Assembly: GCA_031423155.1 (NCBI GenBank)
Contig: JANPEZ010000101.1
Coordinates: 1-43,435, forward strand
Length of the DNA stretch: 43,435 nucleotides
Reading direction: 5' to 3'
DNA from: JANPEZ01 sp031423155
GTDB taxonomy: Bacteria; Actinomycetota; UBA4738; HRBIN12
Part shown: positions 32,450-41,900 of the stretch, piece by piece
Position numbering within the stretch: position 1 is the stretch's first letter
Layout of the letters: each line of letters starts with the position of its first letter
Notes under the pieces: model-generated
Databases searched by the model: none
What the model was told of the DNA's origin: nothing
What the model saw: the letters and a program-made list of their open reading frames with translations, nothing else
Made by a program: the position numbers and the translations under genes

Positions 32450-33385
32450 ATGGCACAGATCTTCGTCGAGGGTTGGTCTCCCGAGTACGGCAGCCCCCTC
32501 GATCAGGACGACGCTCTGGCTCCCGCCGAGGGCTCGGTCGATGCGACGGTCGAGACGGCTGACTGGGAACCGCTCGAAGGCGCCGACGACGGCGTCCCCG
32601 TGATCGCCTTCGTCGACGGCGTCAGGCGCGTCGACGCTCGGCTGACGCTCGACGATCCGGTGGCCGGGCCCGTCACGGGCATCTGCGGCACCTTCGCCGT
32701 CGGCGCGACCGTCTGGGACAGAGGCGCGCGCCACTCGATCGTGGACCACGCCCGGATCGAACGCTGGGCGGTCTTCGGCGGAGCGCGAACCGAGACCTTG
32801 CCTCCGGTCGACCTGGAGCCGGGCTACGACACGACCACGACCGCCGATCCGGACCCGGCCGCACCGATGCGGGTCCTGCATACCAAGATGCGCAAGGCCG
32901 AGGGCGAGGTCGCCGCCGAGCTGGCGGCCGAGTGCTTCGTCGTGGCGGACGGTCCACTGAACGACTTCGCGCCTCGGCCGGTGGTCGGCTACATAAAGAG
33001 CCATCGGGTGGCCTACCTGCCGCCGGAGCAGAACGCGGTGGTTGGCCAACTCGCTCCCGGCCAGCGCACTCCCCTGTTCGGCATCACCGATTACAAGCGC
33101 TACTCCTGGTACGTACGTCTGGCGATGCTCGCGGGAGGGCACTCGTGGACCGGCATCGTCAGATGCGAGGCCAGCGGGCAGCTCCCTCTAGAGGATGTTC
33201 GCGCCATCGCTGACCGGACCGCCGCGGTGCTGCCGGTCGTCGCGTCAGAAGCGCACATCGACCCGCGAGCCCCGCAGAACCTCGTGCCGATCGCGGCACT
33301 GGAACGCGAGCTTCGGCACCGCATGGGCGACCAGCGACTCGTATACCGGGCGCTGCGAGAAGCGGTCATGAGGGAGGCGTCGTGA
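32450..33385 (+). CDS. nurA: NurA-like 5'-3' nuclease
   Basis: A 311-aa protein with the NurA RNase H-like core. VIAFVDGVRRVDARL carries the first catalytic Asp (Asp56) and a second acidic residue, and VVGYIKSHRVAYLPPEQ matches the central Lys-containing motif. SWYVRLAMLAGGHSWTGIVRCE lies in the C-terminal core. NurA resects DNA ends together with the HerA pump. The stop overlaps herA as GTGA, so the two are made together. The identity is further supported by the gene order nurA-herA-sbcD-sbcC. Confidence 0.85.
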   Translation: MAQIFVEGWSPEYGSPLDQDDALAPAEGSVDATVETADWEPLEGADDGVPVIAFVDGVRRVDARLTLDDPVAGPVTGICGTFAVGATVWDRGARHSIVDHARIERWAVFGGARTETLPPVDLEPGYDTTTTADPDPAAPMRVLHTKMRKAEGEVAAELAAECFVVADGPLNDFAPRPVVGYIKSHRVAYLPPEQNAVVGQLAPGQRTPLFGITDYKRYSWYVRLAMLAGGHSWTGIVRCEASGQLPLEDVRAIADRTAAVLPVVASEAHIDPRAPQNLVPIAALERELRHRMGDQRLVYRALREAVMREAS

Positions 33386-35118
33386 GCCAGGATCGGGTCG
33401 GTCGCGTTCTCGGATCGGAGCACACCTCGACGGGCGAGTTCCGGGTGGTCCTGGACGAGAGCGAGTACCTGCAACTCGACGACCTCGTCGTTGTGCGAAC
33501 CCAGGTTCCGAAAGCCGGAGAGATCAGTACCTACGGCGTGGTGACCGAGGCCGAGGCCGTCTACGAGGGCGCGTCTTTCGAATCGGACACACATCGCATC
33601 GCCGAGCTGGGGATCATGCCGGCCGCGAAGGTACGCAGCGCCCGGGTTGCGGTAACGCGCGTCGACCCCGAGGTCTGGGTCTCTCCTGACCCCGGCGAGA
33701 TGGTGGCTCGCGCCACGGGCGCCGAGCGCGACAAGGCTCTGTACGTGGACGAGATGGGCCGTCCTCTCGCGATCGGCATCGGCCGCGACGAGCTTGCCGT
33801 CCACGTCGACCTGGACTTCTTCGACGGCCGCAAGGGCGGGCACATGTCGATCAGCGGGATCAGCGGCGTCGCGACGAAGACCTCGTTCGCGTTGTTCTTC
33901 CTGCGGATGCTGACGGCCCGCGAGCACTCGGCGATCGTGGGCGAGGGCGCTGCCAATCTTCGGGTCCTGGTCTTCAACGTCAAGGGCGAAGACCTGCTCT
34001 GGCTCGACAAACCCAACCGCTACTTCGACGAGGAGGCCGCAGCCGGCTGGGCCACGCTCGGCGTCGAGGCATCGCCGTTCCCGAGCGTGAAGTTCTGGGC
34101 GCCTCCTCGCCGCAGGTCCGGCGACGTCCTGCTCCCGGACACCGGCGGTCGCCAGGAGGGCGTCGAGGTCTTCACCTGGACCCCGCGCGAGTTCGTCGAC
34201 GAGGATCTGCTGCAGTTCCTACTCACCGACGCCAACGATCAGCGCAACCAGATCCCGTTCGTGCGAGAGAGGGTTCAGGCCCAGCTGAAGCGTTTCGCGG
34301 CGAACGTGGTGGGCATGCCGGGCGCTGTGGTGCTGCGCGACCCCCGGGACGCTCCCGCAGGCGGCTGGCGAGGCGAGCCCGTCAGCGCTCAACCGGGCGA
34401 ACGGGTGATCACCGACCTACAGACGATGGTCGATGCGGTCGGCGAGTTCTTGGAACCCGAGGACGGCGATGAGCCCGACGTCGGCTGGAGCGGACGCGTT
34501 CAGGCTGGGACGGTCTCGGCGTTCATGCGCCGGCTGCACGCGGGCGCGGCGCGGATGGGCCAACTCGTGCGGGCTGGCGAGTCGCATCGCATCGACCGCT
34601 CCTTGGCCTCGGTCAGCGTCGTTGCGATCCAATCGCTGCACGATCAGGCGCAGCGCTTCGTCGTAGGGGCGCTCCTGAACGAGACCTTCGCCGAGAAAGA
34701 GGAGTCAGGCCAGCGGCTGCCCCTGTCCGTGATCGTGTTGGACGAGATGAACAAGTACGCGCCGCGCGAGGGCGCGAGCCCTCTGAAGGAGATGCTGGTG
34801 GACATAGCCCAGCGCGGCCGCTCGCTCGGGGTACTGCTCGTCGGCGCGCAGCAGACGGCATCGCGCGTGGCATCGGAAGTTCTGGAGAACGCGGCCATCC
34901 GAGTGAGTGGGCGCCTGGACGCGGCGGAGGCCGAGCGCGCCGAGTACGGATGGATGCTCCCGTCGACGCGTGCGCGGGCCAGGCTGCTCAAACCCGGAAC
35001 GATGGTCGTGTCCCAACCGGCGATCCCGGTTCCGTTGGTAGTGACGTTCCCGTTCCCCCCGTGGGCCACTCGCAAGGAAGAGGTCGCATCCGACGCCGAC
35101 CCGTTCGCGGGTCTGTAG
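33382..35118 (+). CDS. herA: HerA-like DNA translocase ATPase
   Basis: A 578-aa FtsK/HerA-superfamily ATPase. A HAS-barrel-like N-terminal domain (~1-100: VGRVLGSEHTSTGEFRVVL) precedes the motor. The P-loop is GISGVATKTS (Lys166), in which the usual Gly before Lys is Thr. Walker B is LSVIVLDEMNKYAP (Asp454, Glu455), and the sensor segment GVLLVGAQQT follows. HerA forms a hexameric ring that feeds DNA to NurA. GGGAGG precedes the GTG start by 4 nt. sbcD begins 6 nt after its stop. Confidence 0.87.
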   Translation: MSQDRVGRVLGSEHTSTGEFRVVLDESEYLQLDDLVVVRTQVPKAGEISTYGVVTEAEAVYEGASFESDTHRIAELGIMPAAKVRSARVAVTRVDPEVWVSPDPGEMVARATGAERDKALYVDEMGRPLAIGIGRDELAVHVDLDFFDGRKGGHMSISGISGVATKTSFALFFLRMLTAREHSAIVGEGAANLRVLVFNVKGEDLLWLDKPNRYFDEEAAAGWATLGVEASPFPSVKFWAPPRRRSGDVLLPDTGGRQEGVEVFTWTPREFVDEDLLQFLLTDANDQRNQIPFVRERVQAQLKRFAANVVGMPGAVVLRDPRDAPAGGWRGEPVSAQPGERVITDLQTMVDAVGEFLEPEDGDEPDVGWSGRVQAGTVSAFMRRLHAGAARMGQLVRAGESHRIDRSLASVSVVAIQSLHDQAQRFVVGALLNETFAEKEESGQRLPLSVIVLDEMNKYAPREGASPLKEMLVDIAQRGRSLGVLLVGAQQTASRVASEVLENAAIRVSGRLDAAEAERAEYGWMLPSTRARARLLKPGTMVVSQPAIPVPLVVTFPFPPWATRKEEVASDADPFAGL

Positions 35119-35124
35119 CGCCCG

Positions 35125-36291
35125 ATGCGGATCCTGCACACATCGGACTGGCACATCGGCAAGCGCCTCGGCCGTCACGACCGGATGCCCGAGTTCCGCG
35201 AGGTCCTCGATGAGGTCGTGTCGATCGCTGACGAGCGCGGGGTGGATCTCGTGCTGGTCTCGGGTGATATCTGGGACAGGCCTATGCCTCCGATGGACGC
35301 GCTCGGGCTCGGACTTGAAGCGCTTTTGCGGCTGGCCGAGACGCGCCCGGTGGTCGCGGTCGCGGGTAACCACGACTCCGCTGATCTGTTCGAGACGTTG
35401 GCCCCCTTGCTACGCGAGCGAGGCGTCCATCTCATCGGCGACATCAAGCGCCCCGACGAGGGCGCGCTGGTGGATCTTCGGGAGGCGGGGGTCCCGGCCG
35501 TCGTGGCGGGGTTCCCGTTCCTTCGCGAGGGCCGTGTCGTCGACTTCATGCGAGATGCGGGCGAGTGGTACCGGGCCTACGCCGACCGTGTAGCGGCGAT
35601 CGCCGCTCGTTACAACGAGGCACTGCTGGCGCGAGCCGGCACCGACGCGGTACCTATCCTCATGGCCCATTTCATGGTCGGCGGGGTAGAGGTGGATCGC
35701 GCGGGCCCCCGCGGAGAGCGGGAACTGCACATGGGCGATGCGTATGCCGCTACGGCGCAGGCCATCCCGGCCGGACCTCAGTACGTCGCCATGGGTCACA
35801 TCCACGCGCCGCAGAAGGTCCCGGGCTCTCCGGTTCCGGCCGAGTACGCGGGCTCGCTGCTGGCCCTGGACTTCGGCGAAGCCGGCGAGCAGAAGCGAGT
35901 CGTGATCGTCGAGGCCTCGCCCGGACAGCTCGCCGTCGCCGAGAGCGTGCCGCTCGGGTCGGGGCGTCCGCTCGTTCGCGTCACCGACACGTGGGACGCG
36001 ATCGAAGCGCGCACGGATGAACTGGCGGACTCGTTCCTCGACCTGACGGTCAAGACGAGCGGGACAGACTCGAACCTGGCCGAGCGGGCCCGGGAGACGT
36101 TCCCGTTCCTGGTCAAGGTCCGGGCGCAGCGGCCCGCCGCTGAGGGGCGCGAGCAGGTCGCGAAGGGCCACCGCGGTTGGGACGAGCTCTACGCGGACTT
36201 CTACCGGCGCGAGCACGACGAGGATCCCCCTGAGCCCCTCCTGACCCTGCTGCGAGACGTCCTGGAGGAGGCGGCCGATGCGACCGCTTGA
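35125..36291 (+). CDS. sbcD: SbcD/Mre11-family DNA exonuclease subunit
   Basis: A 388-aa calcineurin-like phosphoesterase. The metal motifs are complete: HTSDWHIG (Asp8, His10), SGDIWDR (Asp48), GNHDS (Asn82, His83) and, distally, AHF (His182) and MGHIHAP (His225, His227). A capping domain of ~150 residues follows. With SbcC it forms the Mn-dependent nuclease that opens hairpins and trims double-strand ends. The C-terminus, rich in acidic residues, ends in a 14-nt overlap with sbcC. It is the third gene of the operon. Confidence 0.95.
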   Translation: MRILHTSDWHIGKRLGRHDRMPEFREVLDEVVSIADERGVDLVLVSGDIWDRPMPPMDALGLGLEALLRLAETRPVVAVAGNHDSADLFETLAPLLRERGVHLIGDIKRPDEGALVDLREAGVPAVVAGFPFLREGRVVDFMRDAGEWYRAYADRVAAIAARYNEALLARAGTDAVPILMAHFMVGGVEVDRAGPRGERELHMGDAYAATAQAIPAGPQYVAMGHIHAPQKVPGSPVPAEYAGSLLALDFGEAGEQKRVVIVEASPGQLAVAESVPLGSGRPLVRVTDTWDAIEARTDELADSFLDLTVKTSGTDSNLAERARETFPFLVKVRAQRPAAEGREQVAKGHRGWDELYADFYRREHDEDPPEPLLTLLRDVLEEAADATA

Positions 36292-38830
36292 GCTGACCCT
36301 CGAGGGATTCCGCTCGTACAGAGGCAAGACGACGTTCGACTTCCGCGACCGCCGCCTGCTCGGAGTGGTCGGCCAGATCGGTTCTGGCAAGTCATCGATC
36401 TTGGACGCGGTTTCCTTCGCCCTCTACGGCAAGACACCTTCGATCGAGGGCGCCACCAAGTCTTTGATCAATCAGCTCAGCGACCAGTGCCACGTCGAGC
36501 TGATCTTCCAGGTCGACGGCGAGGTTTGGCGCGCGCAGCGTGCGCTGAGAAGGAAAGGCCAAGCCGGTCACCGCCTCGAGAAGCTCGCATCCGGCGAACC
36601 CGAAGCCGAAGTCCTCGAACAGATCACCGGAGAGGGCTCGACCAACTCGCGCATCGAGCAACTCCTGGGGATGGACTTCAAGGCCTTCTGCCGGTCGGTG
36701 CTCCTGGCTCAGAACCGCTTCAGCGAATTCTTGACCGCAACGCCGAGCCAGCGCGACACGGTACTGAAGGGGGTGTTCGGGTACGAGCGGCTCGACGCCG
36801 CACTGGCCGTCGCGCGCACTCGCCTGGCCCGGGCCGAGATGCAGCTCGAGTCCTTGCAGGGCGAGCGCCGCCGGATCGACGAGGCCCGCACTCAACTGGA
36901 GGAGGCGCGCACGGCCGCGACGACCGCCGCGAAGAGATCCGACGAGCTCGAGGCCTCGGCGGAGGAAGTCGAGGCCCTCGGAAGAGAGCGAGGGGCGGCC
37001 GAGGCCGAGTCCGCTCTCGCCTCCAAGGTCATGACCGACCTGGCCGAGATCGTCGCCTCGCTGCCGGCTCCCGAGACCGTCGAGCTGGCCGGCTCGGCGG
37101 GCGCCGCCGCCGAAGAGGCCGTCAGCCGGGCCAAGGCGGCCCTCGTCGAAGCCGCCGCGAACAGGGCTGCAGCTCAGGCCGACCTCACCGACCTTTCGTC
37201 CAGGTTCGGCGATCGCGAGCGATTCCGATCCTTCGAGCGGCTGGTCGAACGCAGCGAACAGGAAGCGGCGGCTGTCGAAGCCGCGCACTCGCACGTTGCA
37301 GCAGCCGAGAAAGAACTGGCCGAGACCGCCACGGAGGTCAAGCGCTCCGCCGGAGCCGCGGAGTCGGCCGTCGAAGGCCTCATCGAGATCGAGGAGTCGC
37401 TCCAGCACCTGGCTTCGACCGAGGAGGAAGCCGAAGGTGCACTCCTTGCGGCGCACCACACGGACATCGCTCACGAGCTTCGAGCCGGTCTGGTCCCTGG
37501 TGAGCCGTGCCCCGTCTGCGCCCAGCCGGTCCACACCCCGCCCAAAGCGGGAGCCGCGACCAAGGTCGCAGCCGCCGAGAAGGCACTCGCGAAGGTGCGG
37601 AGCGATGCCGCCAAGGCCCGCGAGAAGAAGGAGAGACTCGCGGCCGCCGCCGCCTCCTCGCGAACGGCCGCGGAGGCTGCCAACGAGACGCTGGACAGGA
37701 TCAAGGTCGTCCTCGCCGATGCGAACGAGGAAGTCCTCTCGGCCGAGGCCGCCCGAACAGCGACCCAGAGCCAGCTCATCGAGTGGCTCGGCGTGGGCGA
37801 CTCCAGGTCCCTGCTCGCATCACGTGAAGCCGAGCTGACGGGGGCGGAGAGCGCGCTGAACGAAGCCACGGCCGCCGTGGAAGCGGCTCGGGTCGCCCAC
37901 GACCAGGCGCGCGATGAGGCCGACCGGACGAAGGCGTCCATCTCCGAACTCGCCAACCGCCTCACGGGGGCTTGGGGGCGGCTGGGGCACGATCGCCCGC
38001 TCGAGGCCGATGCCGCCGCCCTGGCCGCGTCCTTCGCCGAGTTGGGCGAGACGATCGTGTCCGGACACGAGACGGCCGAAGGAACCCGCGCCGATGCCGG
38101 CGCGCGGGTCGAGGCGGCCGGCGAGCAACTCGCTGCGTCGCTTTCCGCGCTGGGGCTCTCCGCGGGCGAGGACTTCTCGCGCGCACGAGCCGACGCCGCC
38201 GCTCAACGCGGATCGGCCGAACAGCGGGTAAGGACCCTCGAGGAACAGATCGCGGCCGGCGGCGAACTGGAACGCGGGATCGTCGCTGCCGAGAACGAAA
38301 AGCGGATCGCCGAGCGCCTGGCGAAGGACCTGCAACCCTCCAGATTCCTGGCGTTCCTCCTGGAAGAAGAGCGCGCCGACCTTGCCGATCTGGGCAGCGA
38401 GCACTTCGAACGGCTAACGGACGGGAACTTCCGTTTCAGCCAGGACGGCACCTTCAACGTCTTGGACCTGAACGCGGCCGGAGCCGAGCGCAAGGCCGAT
38501 TCTCTCTCCGGGGGCGAGACGTTCCTGGCTTCGCTGGCGCTCGCGCTGGCCCTGTCGGAGATGGTCGCGCGCGGCGGCGGCCGCCTCGACGCGTTCTTCC
38601 TGGATGAGGGGTTCGGCTCCCTGGACCCCGAGCACCTCGAGCGCGCGATGGACGGCATCGGGCGGCTGGTGGCGAGCGACGAGAAGCGCCTGGTCGTGCT
38701 CGTAAGTCACGTCGCCGAGATGCGCGAGGCGATCGAAGACCTCATCGAGCTGAGGAAGGACGACGTGACCGGGGACACGGTCGTGGTTTCCGGCGCCGTG
38801 TCGGCCGTTCGGCGGATTCCTGAGGCGTAG
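36278..38830 (+). CDS. sbcC: SbcC/Rad50-family ATPase, compact form
   Basis: An 850-aa ABC-type ATPase with Walker A GQIGSGKSS (Lys38), Q-loop region VLLAQNRFSEFL, two Ala/Glu-rich coiled-coil arms, a zinc hook CPVC (Cys411, Cys414), signature LSGGETFLASLALALALSE and Walker B AFFLDEGFGSLDPE. E. coli SbcC is about 1050 aa, so the coiled-coil arms are short here. It tethers and senses DNA ends and controls SbcD access. CTGGAGGAGG lies about 8 nt upstream of ATG 36278. All functional motifs are intact. Confidence 0.95.
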   Translation: MRPLELTLEGFRSYRGKTTFDFRDRRLLGVVGQIGSGKSSILDAVSFALYGKTPSIEGATKSLINQLSDQCHVELIFQVDGEVWRAQRALRRKGQAGHRLEKLASGEPEAEVLEQITGEGSTNSRIEQLLGMDFKAFCRSVLLAQNRFSEFLTATPSQRDTVLKGVFGYERLDAALAVARTRLARAEMQLESLQGERRRIDEARTQLEEARTAATTAAKRSDELEASAEEVEALGRERGAAEAESALASKVMTDLAEIVASLPAPETVELAGSAGAAAEEAVSRAKAALVEAAANRAAAQADLTDLSSRFGDRERFRSFERLVERSEQEAAAVEAAHSHVAAAEKELAETATEVKRSAGAAESAVEGLIEIEESLQHLASTEEEAEGALLAAHHTDIAHELRAGLVPGEPCPVCAQPVHTPPKAGAATKVAAAEKALAKVRSDAAKAREKKERLAAAAASSRTAAEAANETLDRIKVVLADANEEVLSAEAARTATQSQLIEWLGVGDSRSLLASREAELTGAESALNEATAAVEAARVAHDQARDEADRTKASISELANRLTGAWGRLGHDRPLEADAAALAASFAELGETIVSGHETAEGTRADAGARVEAAGEQLAASLSALGLSAGEDFSRARADAAAQRGSAEQRVRTLEEQIAAGGELERGIVAAENEKRIAERLAKDLQPSRFLAFLLEEERADLADLGSEHFERLTDGNFRFSQDGTFNVLDLNAAGAERKADSLSGGETFLASLALALALSEMVARGGGRLDAFFLDEGFGSLDPEHLERAMDGIGRLVASDEKRLVVLVSHVAEMREAIEDLIELRKDDVTGDTVVVSGAVSAVRRIPEA

Positions 38831-38950
38831 TCGAGCCTGTCTGAACATAAATGACTAGAAGTTGACGGTCCTCCCCTTTGTTTTCCGGAACCGGCTGCCG
38901 ATAAAGGTCACGAGTTCTCAGGTAGATGTTTGTGGAGCCGGAGGGGGACG

Positions 38951-41900
38951 ATGGCTGGCACGAGAAGTACCGATCGCATAGCGCCTTACGCACTAGCGGC
39001 CGTCGTGGTCGCGCTCGGACTCGGCATCTTCGGGACGTTCGGCAAGGCGAACAGCGCACTGGCATCCGCCGAGGCAGATGCCATTACTGGCGCAAGGGCA
39101 CTCTCCGCCCACATCTCGACCATCGTGACCCCGGAAGATCTCGACGGCACGATGGGAACCGCCAGATCCAAGCAGATATCCGATCGCATCCTTTCCGCTA
39201 TCGCCGGGACGCCGACCGACGCCGTAACGATCTGGTCGACCGACGGCGTCGCGCTTCTTTCCACCGAAGGCAGCATCTCCGGAACTGCCGGAGCGGCCCA
39301 GCGCGAGGCGATCCGCATCGCCATCCGCGACGGCGCCACGAAACTGATCTCGGGCAACGTCTTCTCGTCCACGGTCGCGCTCCAGCCGCAGGAGGCTCTC
39401 GAGCCGATCGCGGTGGTCGAGGTCGACCGCGCCTACAAGCCGATCCACTCGACGGCCGTCAGCACCTGGAGGATCGCCGCCGTGGGTTTGGCCGTAGCCC
39501 TCGCACTCACCATCGGCATGTTCTTCAGGACGATATCCCGCCTACGCAGCTCGGCCGCGGCGAACCGCGCGTTCACCAGGCCGCTGCGAGAGCGGGCGCA
39601 GGATCCGACGCCTGCGCCCAAGTCGGCCAAGCGCTCGCCCGACTACCTCAGCCCGGACTTCCACGCGGAAGCCGAGGCGCGAGAGGCAGCCGAGAAGAGA
39701 GCCCTGGCCGCGGAGGAGCGCGCGAGCGCCCTTCAGGAGCAGTACCGCACGACCCTCGAGGAGTTGCAGGAAACCCGCCGGGAGCTGGAGGGTGCCTCAC
39801 CTGAGACTCCATCTCGTCCCGACCCCGAGATCGAGGAGCGCCTCCTCAAGGCCGAAGGCCGGGTGCGACTCCTCGAGGGTCAGCTCCAAGCAACGAAGAC
39901 CGAACGCGATCGACTGGGACTGGCGATGCAGGAGCCCGCCAAGACCACGCCCGATCCGGAGACCGAAAGGGCTCTCCGCCGGGTCGAGCAGGAGTCGATC
40001 GGGCTGCGCGCCGAGCTGGAAGGCGCACGCACCGAGCTGAACGCGGCAACGAAGCAGCGGGATGCCGTCCGCGCCGAGGTCGAGAACATGCGCACCGAGA
40101 TGGTCGACCTGCGCGCGAAGGAACAGCGGGCTGCCGAGCTCGAGGCAGCGTTGACGTCGACCAAGGCCGAGTTCCAGAAGGCCAAGGCGGAATCCGAGAT
40201 GCTGCGCACCCTGGTCGACGAGATCAAGTCGGCAGCCAAGTCCGCCCTGGAAGAGGCGAAGGCCAACGCCGCCGCGGAACTGGCTACCGCTCGGGCAGAG
40301 GCGATCGCAGAGGTCGATGAGGCGCGAGTGACCATGGCAACCCTTCAGTCGGCCCTGGACGAGGTTAGGGCCGCGGCTGCGGCCGAGGTCGAGGAGACGA
40401 AGGCCTCGATCAGCACTCAGATGCAGGCAGCGCTCGACGCTGCTCAGGCCGAGCTCGCGAGCGCTCGTGCCGAGCTGGCCAGGATCGAATCCTCCGCCGG
40501 CGAGAACGTCACGCTGGCCGAGACCCAGGCCGCGCAGGCTATAGCCGAGGCCCAGGCTCGGGCCGATGCCGTCGCCGCCGAGGCCGAGGCGGCCCTGCAG
40601 GCCGCCATCAGCGAAGCCAAGACCGAAGCCCACGCCGAGATCGAAGCGACGAAGGCCACCGGTCGCGCGAAGCTGAAGGCGCTGGAGGACGAGCTGCGCG
40701 AGCAGATGCTCGCCCGCGAGGAAGAATTGCGCGCAACCTTCGCAGCCGAGCAGGCCGCTCTCATGGTCGAGATGCAGGCCGACATAGCCGCCGCCCGCGC
40801 GGAGACCGAGCAGGCGATGGCGGCCCTCGCGACTGCCACGGAGGAACTGCAAGCCGTCAAGACGGAAGCCGAGTCCCGTCAGGGCGACGTCGGCACCATC
40901 CGGGCCGAGATCAAGGCCGTCCAGGCTCAGCTCGCATCCGCCGAACAGAACCACGAGGACACTCGCGTCGAACTCGCCGCCGCCCTCACCGAGCTCGGAG
41001 TTGCGCACGCCGACCTGCAGTCGGCACGCGACCTCATCGCCGAGCTTCAGGCCGGCATGGAAGACAGCACCCGCGGCACCGCCGAGGAGATGGCCGCCGC
41101 CCGCGACGAGGCTCGCCGTCTGCAGGTCCAGCTCGAGCAGACCCAGGTCAAGCTCGACCAGACCGAGGCCTCTCTCGAAGAGACCCAGACTCGCCTGGCC
41201 GCTGCCGAGGCGGGGGTCAGCTCCGAACTGCGTTCCGAGATCGAGCGCCAGGCCGAACTGGCCGCCCGCGCCGACGCGGCCGAAGCCGAACTGGCCTCTG
41301 CACTGAAGAGCGCCACGGCGGCCCAGGCCGACGCCTCGGACCTGCGCGCCCGGTCGGAGGAAGCCGAGCGCCAGATCGAGCACCTGATGCTCCAGCACGC
41401 CAACGCCACCGCCGACTCCGAAGAGCGCGCCGACCTAGAAGAGGTCCTGCGCCTCACCCAGGAGCGGCTGGCGAGCAACACGGATCGCCTCGCCGAGATG
41501 GAGGAGCGCACACACGCCGCCGAGGCCCAGCTTCAAGCCTCGCTCGAGAAGGTCGAGGAATTGGAGAGCGCCGTCCGCGTCGCCGAGATGGAGAAGGCGG
41601 CCGCCGTCCTTCACATCGCCCCCGCCATGGACGACGACCTGGCGGCCGCGACCCAGGCCGCGATGGCCGAGGGACAGGCCGCGATCTTGGAAGACCGTCG
41701 AGCAGCCGCTCCGTTCATGAAGGAGCTGGCGATGGACGCCAAGAAGCAGCTCACTTCGATCCTGGGGTTGACGCTGACGCTCAAGCACAAGAAGGCTCCG
41801 AACGAGCAGGCTCCTCTGCTGCGTCAGCTCGCGGCGATGGCGCGCCGGCTCGACCACACGGTCGCCGACCTCGTCGAGGCCGACCAGCTTGCGCGCGGCA

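Noticed and set aside
38862..38905. TTGACG and GATAAA as a promoter before the coiled-coil gene
   Set aside because: The two elements are 32 nt apart, too far for one promoter, and no good partner was found for either.
39797..41398. 533-residue open frame on the minus strand
   Set aside because: It is Gly/Leu-rich and low in complexity, exactly antisense to the coiled-coil gene, and has no ribosome site or family features.
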